NCBI GenBank assembly: GCA_031292915.1
Contig: JAUMSH010000038.1
Location: forward strand, 1 to 8,351
Source of the DNA: Collinsella sp.
GTDB taxonomy: Bacteria > Actinomycetota > Coriobacteriia > Coriobacteriales > Coriobacteriaceae
DNA length: 8,351 nt
Direction of reading: 5' to 3'
Made by a program: the position numbers and the translations under genes. Below the pieces are notes generated by a model. The model worked only from the letters and a program-made list of their open reading frames with translations, was not told the DNA's origin and searched no databases. This document shows positions 1 through 6,045 of the stretch, piece after piece (within the stretch, counting starts at the first letter, position 1; every line of letters starts with the position of its first letter).

Positions 1-725
1 GCGGGAAGAATGCTCACGCCCAGGCCGTCCTCGACCATGGCCATAATCGCATAGTCATCCCAGGTCGACAGCTTGGAGCGCACCGTCAGCCCCGCCCGAC
101 GGAACAGCGGCGTAATCTCGTCGTCGCTACCGCGTTCCAGCAGAATAAACTGCTCGTTGGCCAAATCGGCAAGGGAAACGACCTCCGCGGTGGCAAGCGA
201 GGAGCCCGCTGGCACCACGGCCATCAGCTCGTCTTGTACCAACGGCCGCGACGCCATGCCGGCGCCGCGTGGCTCGCGCGGAATAAAGCCCAGGTCGCAG
301 CGGCCTTCCGCCACCCATTGCTCAATCTCGGAGTAATCGCCCATCAGCAACTCATAATCGACGTCCGGATGATCGGCGCGAAACCGCGCGATCACCGGCG
401 GCAGTACATGGGTCGCCACACTCGAAAACGTACCGATACAGATCTTGCCACGCATGAGCCCCCGCATCTCGTCCACGCGTCGCTGCAGGCGGCCAAACTC
501 TTCGCATAACGCCTCGACCGCCGGCATGACCTGCCGCCCGTCGGCAGAAAGCACCACGCCCTCGCGGCTGCGATCAAGCACCTTAAAACCCCAGTCTGCC
601 TCAAGGTCGCCCACCATGCGGCTCACGCCCGACTGCGAATAGCTCAGCCGCTCTGCAGCACGCGTAAAGCTGCCGGCACGCACCGTCTCGAGCAGCACTT
701 GCATCTTTAGGATATTGGTCTCCAC
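1..725 (-). CDS. LysR-family transcriptional regulator, C-terminus cut by window edge
   Basis: This is a DNA-binding regulator of the LysR type, probably controlling the divergent transporter and itself. I translated it from a GTG at 725. The N-terminus has the winged helix-turn-helix (about residues 5-65), with the typical run GSFTRAAERLSYSQSGVSR at 18-36. A linker helix follows, and a periplasmic-binding-like effector domain begins near residue 92 (GKICIGTFSSV). 241 residues are visible; family members are usually about 290-300, so roughly 50-60 are missing beyond base 1. The GTG start is preceded by GGAGG at 732-736 with 6-nt spacing. An in-frame ATG at 746 lies upstream but lacks a ribosome site. 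The inducer cannot be read from the sequence. Family assignment is firm from the helix-turn-helix; the regulatory target is inferred from the divergent layout and the palindrome in the gap. Confidence 0.93.
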   Translation of the reverse strand, partial: METNILKMQVLLETVRAGSFTRAAERLSYSQSGVSRMVGDLEADWGFKVLDRSREGVVLSADGRQVMPAVEALCEEFGRLQRRVDEMRGLMRGKICIGTFSSVATHVLPPVIARFRADHPDVDYELLMGDYSEIEQWVAEGRCDLGFIPREPRGAGMASRPLVQDELMAVVPAGSSLATAEVVSLADLANEQFILLERGSDDEITPLFRRAGLTVRSKLSTWDDYAIMAMVEDGLGVSILP

Positions 726-770
726 GGCACGCCTCCACCTTTGCATGAGTTTTTGTCATGTTTGCCATGC

Positions 771-776
771 ATTATA
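771..776 (-). promoter_or_regulatory. -10 element of the LysR gene
   Basis: The minus strand reads TATAAT here, a perfect -10 consensus, 46 nt upstream of the GTG start. The -35 position at 17-bp spacing (794-799) reads ACTGGC, a poor match. This fits a promoter helped or blocked by a protein bound at the adjacent palindrome. Confidence 0.5.
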
Positions 777-797
777 TTCGCTTTTCTTCTAAAGCCA

Positions 798-814
798 GTT
801 CACCCATAGTGAAC
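798..814. promoter_or_regulatory. Candidate LysR operator (T-N11-A palindrome)
   Basis: GTTCACCCATAGTGAAC is a perfect 6-bp inverted repeat around a 5-bp spacer, and its inner part TCAC-N5-GTGA matches the T-N11-A form of LysR boxes. It lies in the 118-bp gap between the divergent LysR and EamA genes, 29 bp before the EamA start codon and touching the expected -35 of the LysR gene. LysR proteins commonly bind such sites and repress their own gene. Binding here is inferred. Confidence 0.6.
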
Positions 815-843
815 ATGCTCGGATATAGAGGGGATGTCAGCGC

Positions 844-1755
844 ATGAACAACGGACTGTTTACGTACCTAGCAGCATTGCTATTGTTTGGCTCAAACGGC
901 ATCATCGCCGCTGCCATCGCGCTGCCGAGCTCCGATATCGTGCTCCTGCGCACGTTTTTGGGCGCACTCTCGCTTGTCACCGTCCTCGCCATCACCCAAC
1001 GCCATAAGTTGCAGGCGCCATCTCGCCCCCGCGAAGCCGCAGCCCTTCTCCTCTCGGGAGCCGCGCTGGGCGCCAGCTGGATTTTTCTGTTCCGCGCCTA
1101 CCAGACGCTCGGCGTCGGCATATCCTCGCTGCTGTACTACTGCGGCCCCATCATCGTTATGGCGCTCTCCCCGCTCATCTTTGGCGAAAAATTGACCGGT
1201 GGCAAAATCGCCGGCTTCATAGCTGTCGCCTGCGGCGCCTTCCTCATCGCGGCCCAAGGCCTCGGCGGCAATATGCCCATCGCAGGCATCGTGTGCGGCA
1301 TCGCCTCGGCCTTCTGCTATGCATTGATGGTCATCGCCAGCAAGGGTGCGCCGCACATCGAGGGCCTCGAGAACTCCGCGCTCCAGGTGAGCGCCGCCTT
1401 TTTGACCGCGCTGGTCCTTACGCTCCTCACGCAGGGCGCCCCCTCATTCCTGTCCGCCGGCGTCGCCGCCAGTATTGATTGGCGCGCCGTCGTCATGCTC
1501 GGCGTCGTCAACACCGGCATCGGTTGCCTGCTCTACTTTAGCGCCGTTGCCAAACTGCCCGTGCAGACCGTCGCCGTCGTCGGCTACCTTGAGCCGCTTT
1601 CGGCCGTCGTGTTCTCGGCCGTCCTTTTGGGCGAAACCATAACACCGGTCCGCCTGATGGGCGCCGCGCTTATCATCGGCGGCGCGATCTTTTGCGAACT
1701 CGCCGGCAAACGCGCAAACGCCAAGGCCGGCATCGCCCAGACAGCACGTGCTTAA
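844..1755 (+). CDS. EamA/DMT-family transporter (probable metabolite exporter)
   Basis: This is an inner-membrane transporter of the drug/metabolite superfamily. It is 303 residues, the usual size, with about ten hydrophobic segments forming two EamA repeats (about 5-137 and 147-287). Each repeat ends in a typical form: YYCGPIIVMALSPLIFGEKL near 98-117, and YLEPLSAVVFSAVLLGE near 248-264 followed by a glycine-rich last helix. The C-terminal tail from 288 is short, basic and soluble. The ATG at 844 follows AGGGG at 829-833 with 10-nt spacing; an ATG at 834 is out of frame. The gene is divergent from the LysR gene, an arrangement typical of a regulator controlling an exporter for a small metabolite such as an amino acid or toxic analogue. 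The substrate cannot be told from the sequence. Confidence 0.92.
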   Translation: MNNGLFTYLAALLLFGSNGIIAAAIALPSSDIVLLRTFLGALSLVTVLAITQRHKLQAPSRPREAAALLLSGAALGASWIFLFRAYQTLGVGISSLLYYCGPIIVMALSPLIFGEKLTGGKIAGFIAVACGAFLIAAQGLGGNMPIAGIVCGIASAFCYALMVIASKGAPHIEGLENSALQVSAAFLTALVLTLLTQGAPSFLSAGVAASIDWRAVVMLGVVNTGIGCLLYFSAVAKLPVQTVAVVGYLEPLSAVVFSAVLLGETITPVRLMGAALIIGGAIFCELAGKRANAKAGIAQTARA

Positions 1756-1789
1756 TAGCCCCTGCTCTGAAATACTACCTGCGTATATG

Positions 1790-1813
1790 AATAATCCCCA
1801 GATGGGGATTATT
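1790..1813 (+). terminator. Perfect hairpin after the EamA gene (weak terminator or operator)
   Basis: AATAATCCCC (1790-1799) and GGGGATTATT (1804-1813) are perfect reverse complements around an AGAT loop. The hairpin starts 35 nt after the EamA stop. Its U-rich bases lie inside the stem and only GTCTAAAA follows, so it is not a classic U-tract terminator. The symmetry would also suit a protein operator upstream of kup. I favour termination because of its place between two genes. Confidence 0.5.
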
Positions 1814-1851
1814 GTCTAAAACACCCCGATGTGCCAAACTGCTCTTATATG

Positions 1852-1857
1852 TATAAA
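1852..1857 (+). promoter_or_regulatory. Possible -10 of kup
   Basis: TATAAA lies 37 nt upstream of the ATG at 1895 in the only AT-rich stretch of the gap. No convincing -35 exists at 16-18 bp upstream (ATGTGC at 17 bp), so this is tentative. The leader shows no recognisable c-di-AMP (ydaO-type) or other riboswitch core. Confidence 0.3.
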
Positions 1858-1894
1858 GATGGCATAAAGGTCTACTGCTCGTGGCAGAGGCCAG

Positions 1895-4144
1895 ATGTCC
1901 AAGGGAGTCCACGTGGCACACAACAAGCTGGAGGCAAGCCTCCAAGACCAGCGTAGTCAAGGCGGGCATGGAGCCATTCCCCTCTCCGCTGGCATGCTGC
2001 TCGTTACGCTCGGCGTCGTCTACGGTGACATCGGCACGAGCCCCATGTACACCATGAAATCAATCGTCGCCAACAACGGCGGCATCGGTACCGTCAGCGA
2101 GGACATGATCCTGGGCGCGCTCTCGCTCGTCATCTGGACCATGACACTCGTGACCACAGTCAAGTACGTTGTAATCGCCATGAAGGCCGATAACCACAAC
2201 GAAGGCGGCATCTTCGCCCTGTTTAGCTTGGTGCGCAAAGTGGCGCCTTGGCTGATTCTTCCCGCCATGATCGGCGGCGCGGCGCTGCTCGCCGACGGCA
2301 TCCTCACCCCCGCCGTCACGGTTACCACGGCCATTGAGGGCCTGCGCACTATCGAGTGGGGCCACGCGCTATTGGGTGACGAACAAACCAACGTCATCAT
2401 TATTACCATCATCATTATCTGCGGCCTATTTGCCATGCAGCGCGCCGGTACCTCGTCGATCGGCAAGCTGTTCGGCCCGCTCATGACACTGTGGTTCCTG
2501 TTCCTGGCAGGCGCCGGCCTGTTCAACATGCTCGGCAACCTGTCCATCCTACGCGCGCTCAACCCCATCCGCGGCATCATGTTCCTGTTCTCGCCCATCA
2601 ACCACTCGGGCATCATGGTGCTCGGCTTCGTCTTCCTGTCGACGACCGGCGCCGAGGCGCTCTACTCGGACATGGGCCACGTTGGCAAGGCAAACATCTA
2701 TGCATCCTGGCCGTTTGTTAAGGCGGCCCTTATCCTTAACTATCTGGGTCAGGGCGCTTGGCTGCTCGCCAATAACTCCAACCCCCAGATGCTCGCGATG
2801 GATATCGTCAACCCGTTCTATATGATGCTTCCCGAGCCCCTGCGCCCCTTTGCCATCGTGCTTTCGGCCGTGGCGGCCATCATCGCCTCGCAGGCGCTCA
2901 TCACCGGATCGTTCTCGCTGGTATCCGAAGCCACGCGCCTCAACCTTATGCCGCATCTGCGCATCCACTACCCCAGCGACACCAAGGGCCAGCTCTATAT
3001 TCCGCTCGTCAACAACATCATGTGGGTCGGCTGCATCTTCATCGTGCTGCTGTTCCAAAACTCCGAGCGCATGGAGAGCGCCTACGGCCTCGCCATTACC
3101 GTGACCATGCTCATGACCACGACGCTTTTGACGAGCTACATCGCCGGCATCCTCAAGCACAAGCTGGGCGCCTGCGTCTTTGCCCTGCTCTTTGGTGCCA
3201 TTGAACTGTGCTTCTTCGCTTCGTGCCTCACCATGTTCTTTGACGGCGGCTACGTCATGATCTTCCTGGCCGCACTGCTGTTTGGCCTTATGTATGTGTG
3301 GCGTCGCGGCACCGCCATCGAGCGCACGCAGACGATTCTGCTGCCCGTCTCCAAGTACATCGATCAGCTCAACCGCCTGCGCAACGACGAGACTTACCCC
3401 GTGCTCGCCGACAATCTCGTGTTCCTCACCAACAGCCCCGACCCGCTCACGCTCGACCGCGACGTGCTCTATTCCATCCTGGACAAACATCCCAAGCGCG
3501 CTAAGGCTTATTGGTTCATCAACGTGCACGTTACCGACGAGCCCTATACTCACGAGTATTCCGTTGAGACCTTTGGCACGGACTTTTTGTTCCGCGTGCG
3601 CCTGGACCTGGGCTTTAAGGTCAATCAGCGCATCAACGCCTACCTGCGCCAGATCGTTGGCGACCTGATGGCATCGGGTGAGTTGCCACCGCAGCATCAC
3701 ACCTACTCCATCTACGAGACACGCGGCAACGTGGGCGACTTCCGTTTTTGCATGCTGCGCAAGATGCTTGCCCCCGAAACGGACATCAACCGCAACGACC
3801 ATCGCGTCATGGCCATCAAGTACGCCGTCCGCCGCGCCTGCGGAAGCCCGGCACGTTGGTACGGTCTCGAGAACTCGGCCATCATTATCGAGTACGTGCC
3901 CCTCTTTGCCCGTATGCGTCCGGCAGTCAAACTCGTACGCACCCAGGTGCCGCTCGAAGTTCAGATCGAGGAAGCTGAGGAAATGGAAGTCGACATCTTC
4001 TCGGACGACCTGGTCAACGGCAACGAAGCCGGCAAGAACATGAACGTCGATCCCACCGAGCTGCTCGAGAGCGTCGCCGATACGCCCGAACAGCAACAGC
4101 TCGACGGCCTCGAGAGCACCCAGCTCAACGACGCCAACTTCTAG
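1895..4144 (+). CDS. kup: KUP-family potassium uptake permease
   Basis: This permease imports K+, coupled to protons in characterised relatives, across the cytoplasmic membrane. It is 749 residues. About twelve membrane segments span 30-470, with the family hallmarks: GVVYGDIGTSPMYT (40-53), NHNEGGIFALFSL (100-112), DGILTPAVTVTTAIEGL (134-150), TTGAEALYSDMGH (250-262), NYLGQGAWLL (282-291) and ITGSFSLVSEATRLNLMP (336-353). Acidic residues important in E. coli Kup appear kept as D45, E148 and E254 by motif position. The soluble C-terminal part (471-749) is longer than in E. coli Kup (622 residues in all), and its last 60 residues are strongly acidic. The start is ambiguous. ATG 1895 has AGAGG only 4 nt away. 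In-frame GTG 1913 has AAGGGAG with 5-nt spacing and would remove six residues. The gene stands alone and converges on the hydrolase gene. Confidence 0.96.
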   Translation: MSKGVHVAHNKLEASLQDQRSQGGHGAIPLSAGMLLVTLGVVYGDIGTSPMYTMKSIVANNGGIGTVSEDMILGALSLVIWTMTLVTTVKYVVIAMKADNHNEGGIFALFSLVRKVAPWLILPAMIGGAALLADGILTPAVTVTTAIEGLRTIEWGHALLGDEQTNVIIITIIIICGLFAMQRAGTSSIGKLFGPLMTLWFLFLAGAGLFNMLGNLSILRALNPIRGIMFLFSPINHSGIMVLGFVFLSTTGAEALYSDMGHVGKANIYASWPFVKAALILNYLGQGAWLLANNSNPQMLAMDIVNPFYMMLPEPLRPFAIVLSAVAAIIASQALITGSFSLVSEATRLNLMPHLRIHYPSDTKGQLYIPLVNNIMWVGCIFIVLLFQNSERMESAYGLAITVTMLMTTTLLTSYIAGILKHKLGACVFALLFGAIELCFFASCLTMFFDGGYVMIFLAALLFGLMYVWRRGTAIERTQTILLPVSKYIDQLNRLRNDETYPVLADNLVFLTNSPDPLTLDRDVLYSILDKHPKRAKAYWFINVHVTDEPYTHEYSVETFGTDFLFRVRLDLGFKVNQRINAYLRQIVGDLMASGELPPQHHTYSIYETRGNVGDFRFCMLRKMLAPETDINRNDHRVMAIKYAVRRACGSPARWYGLENSAIIIEYVPLFARMRPAVKLVRTQVPLEVQIEEAEEMEVDIFSDDLVNGNEAGKNMNVDPTELLESVADTPEQQQLDGLESTQLNDANF

Positions 4145-4164
4145 CGACGTCACAAATCAACGAC

Positions 4165-4205
4165 AGCGGCCCTGCACCTCACGAGAGACGCAGGGCCGCT
4201 TTGCA
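4165..4205 (+). terminator. Rho-independent terminator of kup
   Basis: AGCGGCCCTGC (4165-4175) pairs perfectly with GCAGGGCCGCT (4190-4200) across a 14-nt loop, 20 nt after the kup stop, and is followed by TTTGCATT. The convergent hydrolase gene ends at 4224, so the same hairpin may also stop its transcripts, but on that strand the trailing U-run is weaker. Confidence 0.85.
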
Positions 4206-4223
4206 TTGCAGTAAAGCTAACGG

Positions 4224-5189
4224 CTACGAACGACGCGGCTCGGGAACCACGAGCCTATCGGGGCTTGCGCCCTCGGCATCCATCAGGCTCACGTAGCGAA
4301 TCGACGGATCCCCATACATCGCGTAGTAATAATTGCCCGTGCGCGCGCTAAAGCATCCGGTGTAGATAGTCTTCTCGAACTTGCCATCGCCCATCCTGGA
4401 CGCCCCCTCGATCATCACCACGCCCTCGAGCGAGCGGAACATGCGGACGACGTTTTCGGTCTCGCTCTCCTTTTGCGGGTAATTGGCATTGAGGTACGCC
4501 GCCTTTACAAAACGGCTCGGCGAATAGCAGTCACCCGGAATACCGCGCATGCCGGCACCGGCTCCATAGGGCTTAAGCTCGGCGCCACGCCACTTCGCCG
4601 TCTGCGGAAAATCGCTTGTGGCGGTGATATAGGTGCGCAGGTTTTCCATGTGCCACGGGAAGGTCGGCTGGTTGGCAAGGGTGTCGACCGGATCGTCGTA
4701 TACATGCAGGCCATCAGCCATCATCTCGACCACGATGCTGCGCTGGCTGTCGCCGATAATCCAATGGAGCAGCGACACGCCCAGCCCCTCTCCTGCAGAT
4801 TTGGCAACAATCACCGTGTCGCGCAGCGCGGCCTCGACCTCATCGACCGTCGAGAACGTCGCTGCCACCCACAGGGGAAACTCATAAGCCGCGATATTGA
4901 TCTTTCCATCAACCGGCCCCTCGGCATACTCGGCATAACCCGGGAAATTGAGGCCCGCCACGGCGAGGCCCGTATCGTTGCCGCAATCGAAGAACATAGG
5001 GTAGTTCTTGTAATCGATGCACATACCGATCACCGCGTGTGCCGCTGTCGCGTCGTCGATAAACGAATACGGAATGTGAAATCCGCGCGGCATCACGCGA
5101 ACCTGTTGGCCGTAGTCAAAGCTCCAGTCGAGGTTGCGGCCCAGATACATGTGGCCAGAATTATCGGTAAATCGAATACTCGTACACAT
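4224..5189 (-). CDS. bsh: Choloylglycine hydrolase family enzyme (probable conjugated bile salt hydrolase)
   Basis: This Ntn-hydrolase cleaves an amide bond, in this family glycine- or taurine-conjugated bile salts or penicillin V. It is 321 residues from the ATG at 5189, normal for the family, with no signal peptide, so it is probably cytoplasmic. All six residues cited for the Clostridium perfringens enzyme are found at matching places: C2 (nucleophile after Met removal), R18 and D21 (GRNLDW), N81 (AGLNFPGY), N173 (TLANQPTFPWH) and R226 (SPSRFVKAAY). LHWIIGD and SIVVE (near 141-155) also match. The start is fixed by chemistry and by AGGAGG at 5194-5199. A longer frame from ATG 5252 would bury the nucleophile behind 21 residues. 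The gene lies downstream of the deformylase-like gene on the same strand, but a terminator separates them. Bile-salt versus penicillin-V preference cannot be decided by eye. The bile hydrolase reading fits a gut organism. Confidence 0.9.
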   Translation of the reverse strand: MCTSIRFTDNSGHMYLGRNLDWSFDYGQQVRVMPRGFHIPYSFIDDATAAHAVIGMCIDYKNYPMFFDCGNDTGLAVAGLNFPGYAEYAEGPVDGKINIAAYEFPLWVAATFSTVDEVEAALRDTVIVAKSAGEGLGVSLLHWIIGDSQRSIVVEMMADGLHVYDDPVDTLANQPTFPWHMENLRTYITATSDFPQTAKWRGAELKPYGAGAGMRGIPGDCYSPSRFVKAAYLNANYPQKESETENVVRMFRSLEGVVMIEGASRMGDGKFEKTIYTGCFSARTGNYYYAMYGDPSIRYVSLMDAEGASPDRLVVPEPRRS

Positions 5190-5246
5190 AGCGCCTCCTA
5201 GCTTTACGTTCCTGCCAAGTTCATTGTCTCCAAACAAAAAGGCGCT

Positions 5247-5289
5247 AAACACAAAAGCCCGGACATGACAACAATGTCACGCCCGGACT
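5247..5289 (-). terminator. Rho-independent terminator of the deformylase-like gene
   Basis: On the minus strand AGTCCGGGCGTGACA (5289-5275) pairs with TGTCATGTCCGGGCT (5270-5256) over all 15 positions if three G-U pairs are allowed, around a TTGT loop, and TTTTGTGTTT follows. On the plus strand the same three positions become mismatches and no T-run follows, so the hairpin works for minus-strand transcripts. It isolates the downstream hydrolase gene as its own unit. Confidence 0.8.
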
Positions 5290-5330
5290 ATTCAAGCTGG
5301 ATAAACTCAACCAAGTTAACCCCGCAGGTC

Positions 5331-5439
5331 GTCTAAGGGGTCAAAGTGCCGCAGATTGCCACGAAAGAGGAGCGCCGCGTACTAACGGTACGCAAGCGAC
5401 GATTGAGCGGCAAGGTGCGGTGCTTTGATCCCCTTAGAC
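5331..5439. repeat. Long imperfect palindrome overlapping the stop codon of the deformylase-like gene
   Basis: Nested pairings run inward: GTCTAAGGGG 5331-5340 with 5430-5439; TCAAAG 5341-5346 with 5423-5428, leaving base 5429 bulged; CCGC 5349-5352 with 5417-5420; TTGCC 5356-5360 with 5409-5413; and GCGTAC 5377-5382 with GTACGC 5388-5393 as the tip around TAACG. That is 31 matched pairs. A further CAAGTT (5312-5317) could pair with AACTTG (5441-5446). The right arm holds the TAA stop (5434-5436). I see no coding gene between 5290 and 5433. It may be a structured 3' UTR, a small RNA or an inserted palindromic element. Confidence 0.6.
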
Positions 5440-5853
5440 CAACTTGCCGAGACAGTGGTCGATCATATGCTGGACCATTTGCGCCTCGAAGCCGACGAAG
5501 TCCTGCTTGCGCTCGCGCATCTTGCCGTCGACGATCACGTCATAAGCGACCTTGCACTTGATGTAGCGCGTGGACTTGGTGACCTCCCCGTGCGTCAGGC
5601 AGCTCTCCTCCATCTTGCTGGCACCCAGGCCAAACACCAGACGGGGGTTGTAGAGCACATGGGGCTCGCCGGCGTCGTCCAGATAGACGCAGACCTTCTT
5701 GGTGACGCCGATCTGGTTGGCGGCGAGGCAGCCGGCATCGTCGAGCGACTTGATGGTATCGATCAGGTCCTGTGCCACCGACTCGTCCTCGACGGTCGCG
5801 ACCTCGCAACGCTGGGACAGAATAGCCTCGTCGTGGCAGAGCTCTTTAATCAT
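5434..5853 (-). CDS. Peptide deformylase family protein with altered catalytic motif
   Basis: Peptide deformylases remove the formyl group from new proteins in the cytosol. This 139-residue protein resembles the short Gram-positive paralogue type. Motif I (GxGxAAxQ) reads AGCLAANQ at 40-47, with both glycines changed but Q47 kept. Motif II (EGCLS) reads ESCLT at 83-87, with metal-binding C85 kept. Motif III (HExxH) reads HMIDH at 129-133: both metal-binding histidines are kept, but the catalytic glutamate is methionine. Fold and metal site look kept while activity is doubtful. ATG 5853 is chosen because GGAGG lies 5 nt upstream and the N-terminus MIKEL fits the family; in-frame ATGs at 5865 and 5901 lack a ribosome site. 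The gene is divergent from the purine permease. It could be a pseudo-enzyme or have another substrate. Confidence 0.82.
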   Translation of the reverse strand: MIKELCHDEAILSQRCEVATVEDESVAQDLIDTIKSLDDAGCLAANQIGVTKKVCVYLDDAGEPHVLYNPRLVFGLGASKMEESCLTHGEVTKSTRYIKCKVAYDVIVDGKMRERKQDFVGFEAQMVQHMIDHCLGKLV

Positions 5854-5885
5854 ACGTTCCTCCATAGGGTCGTTGTAACTGCTTA

Positions 5886-5891
5886 AGTATA
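5886..5891 (-). promoter_or_regulatory. Possible -10 of the deformylase-like gene
   Basis: The minus strand reads TATACT, one base from consensus, 32 nt upstream of the start codon at 5853. No good -35 is visible at the right distance. Proposed only from the -10 match and position. Confidence 0.35.
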
Positions 5892-5944
5892 CGGTACCCA
5901 CACATTTTCATGCGAAAAATACCGTCCGTCTGCTACAAAGCGCC

Positions 5945-5971
5945 GAACATCAACATGCGAGGAACATCAAC
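5945..5971 (+). repeat. Two perfect 10-bp direct repeats upstream of the purine permease
   Basis: GAACATCAAC occurs at 5945-5954 and again at 5962-5971, a 17-bp period. The second copy covers the place expected for the -35 of the permease promoter and runs into an 11-bp palindrome, CCTTTCAAAGG (5971-5981). Tandem sites of this kind suit a regulator binding as a dimer or bringing two subunits together. The regulator is not known and is not encoded beside it. Confidence 0.55.
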
Positions 5972-5984
5972 CTTTCAAAGGCGA

Positions 5985-5990
5985 TATAGT
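5985..5990 (+). promoter_or_regulatory. Probable -10 of the purine permease gene
   Basis: TATAGT lies 55 nt before the ATG at 6046. At 17-bp spacing the -35 would be GAACAT (5962-5967), a poor match inside the second direct repeat, which suggests activator dependence or repression. The predicted start site near 5997 would give a leader of about 50 nt. Confidence 0.45.
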
Positions 5991-6007
5991 AGTTGAGTTC
6001 GTGTCAA

Positions 6008-6028
6008 TCGGCCTAAACTCGGGGCCGA
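6008..6028 (+). other. Leader hairpin just before the permease ribosome site
   Basis: TCGGCC (6008-6013) pairs with GGCCGA (6023-6028) around a 9-nt loop, ending 2 nt before the AAGGAAAGGG ribosome site at 6031-6040. GTTC (5997-6000) can pair with GAAC (6027-6030) as a competing or outer stem. There is no purine riboswitch core. Any role in translation is speculative. Confidence 0.3.
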
Positions 6029-6045
6029 ACAAGGAAAGGGTATGC

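Noticed and set aside
1756..1894. c-di-AMP (ydaO-type) riboswitch before kup
   Set aside because: Considered because K+ transporter genes often carry one, but the leader after the hairpin is only about 80 nt and no conserved core is visible.
1775..1969. 64-codon minus-strand frame across the EamA-kup gap
   Set aside because: It crosses the hairpin and the kup start, has no ribosome site or domain, and is explained by the surrounding features.
2549..4153. 534-codon minus-strand frame across kup
   Set aside because: It is fully antisense to a clear kup gene, its composition (rich in V, G, D, E, H) is typical of the reverse frame of GC-rich coding DNA, and it has no recognisable domain.
4473..5201. 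242-codon plus-strand frame across the bile salt hydrolase
   Set aside because: Antisense to a gene whose six catalytic residues are all in place. Arg/His/Ile-rich composition and no domain.
5256..5289. GCCCGGAC direct repeats (5257-5264 and 5281-5288) as a protein-binding site
   Set aside because: They are better explained as the two arms of the minus-strand terminator, which look like direct repeats because of the G-U pairs.
5891..5925. ACGGTA/TACCGT inverted repeat in the gap between the deformylase-like gene and the permease
   Set aside because: Only 6 bp with a 23-bp spacer, within what chance would give in such a gap.
5854..6045. Purine riboswitch before the AzgA-type permease
   Set aside because: No three-way-junction core or conserved loop sequences are present in the short leader.
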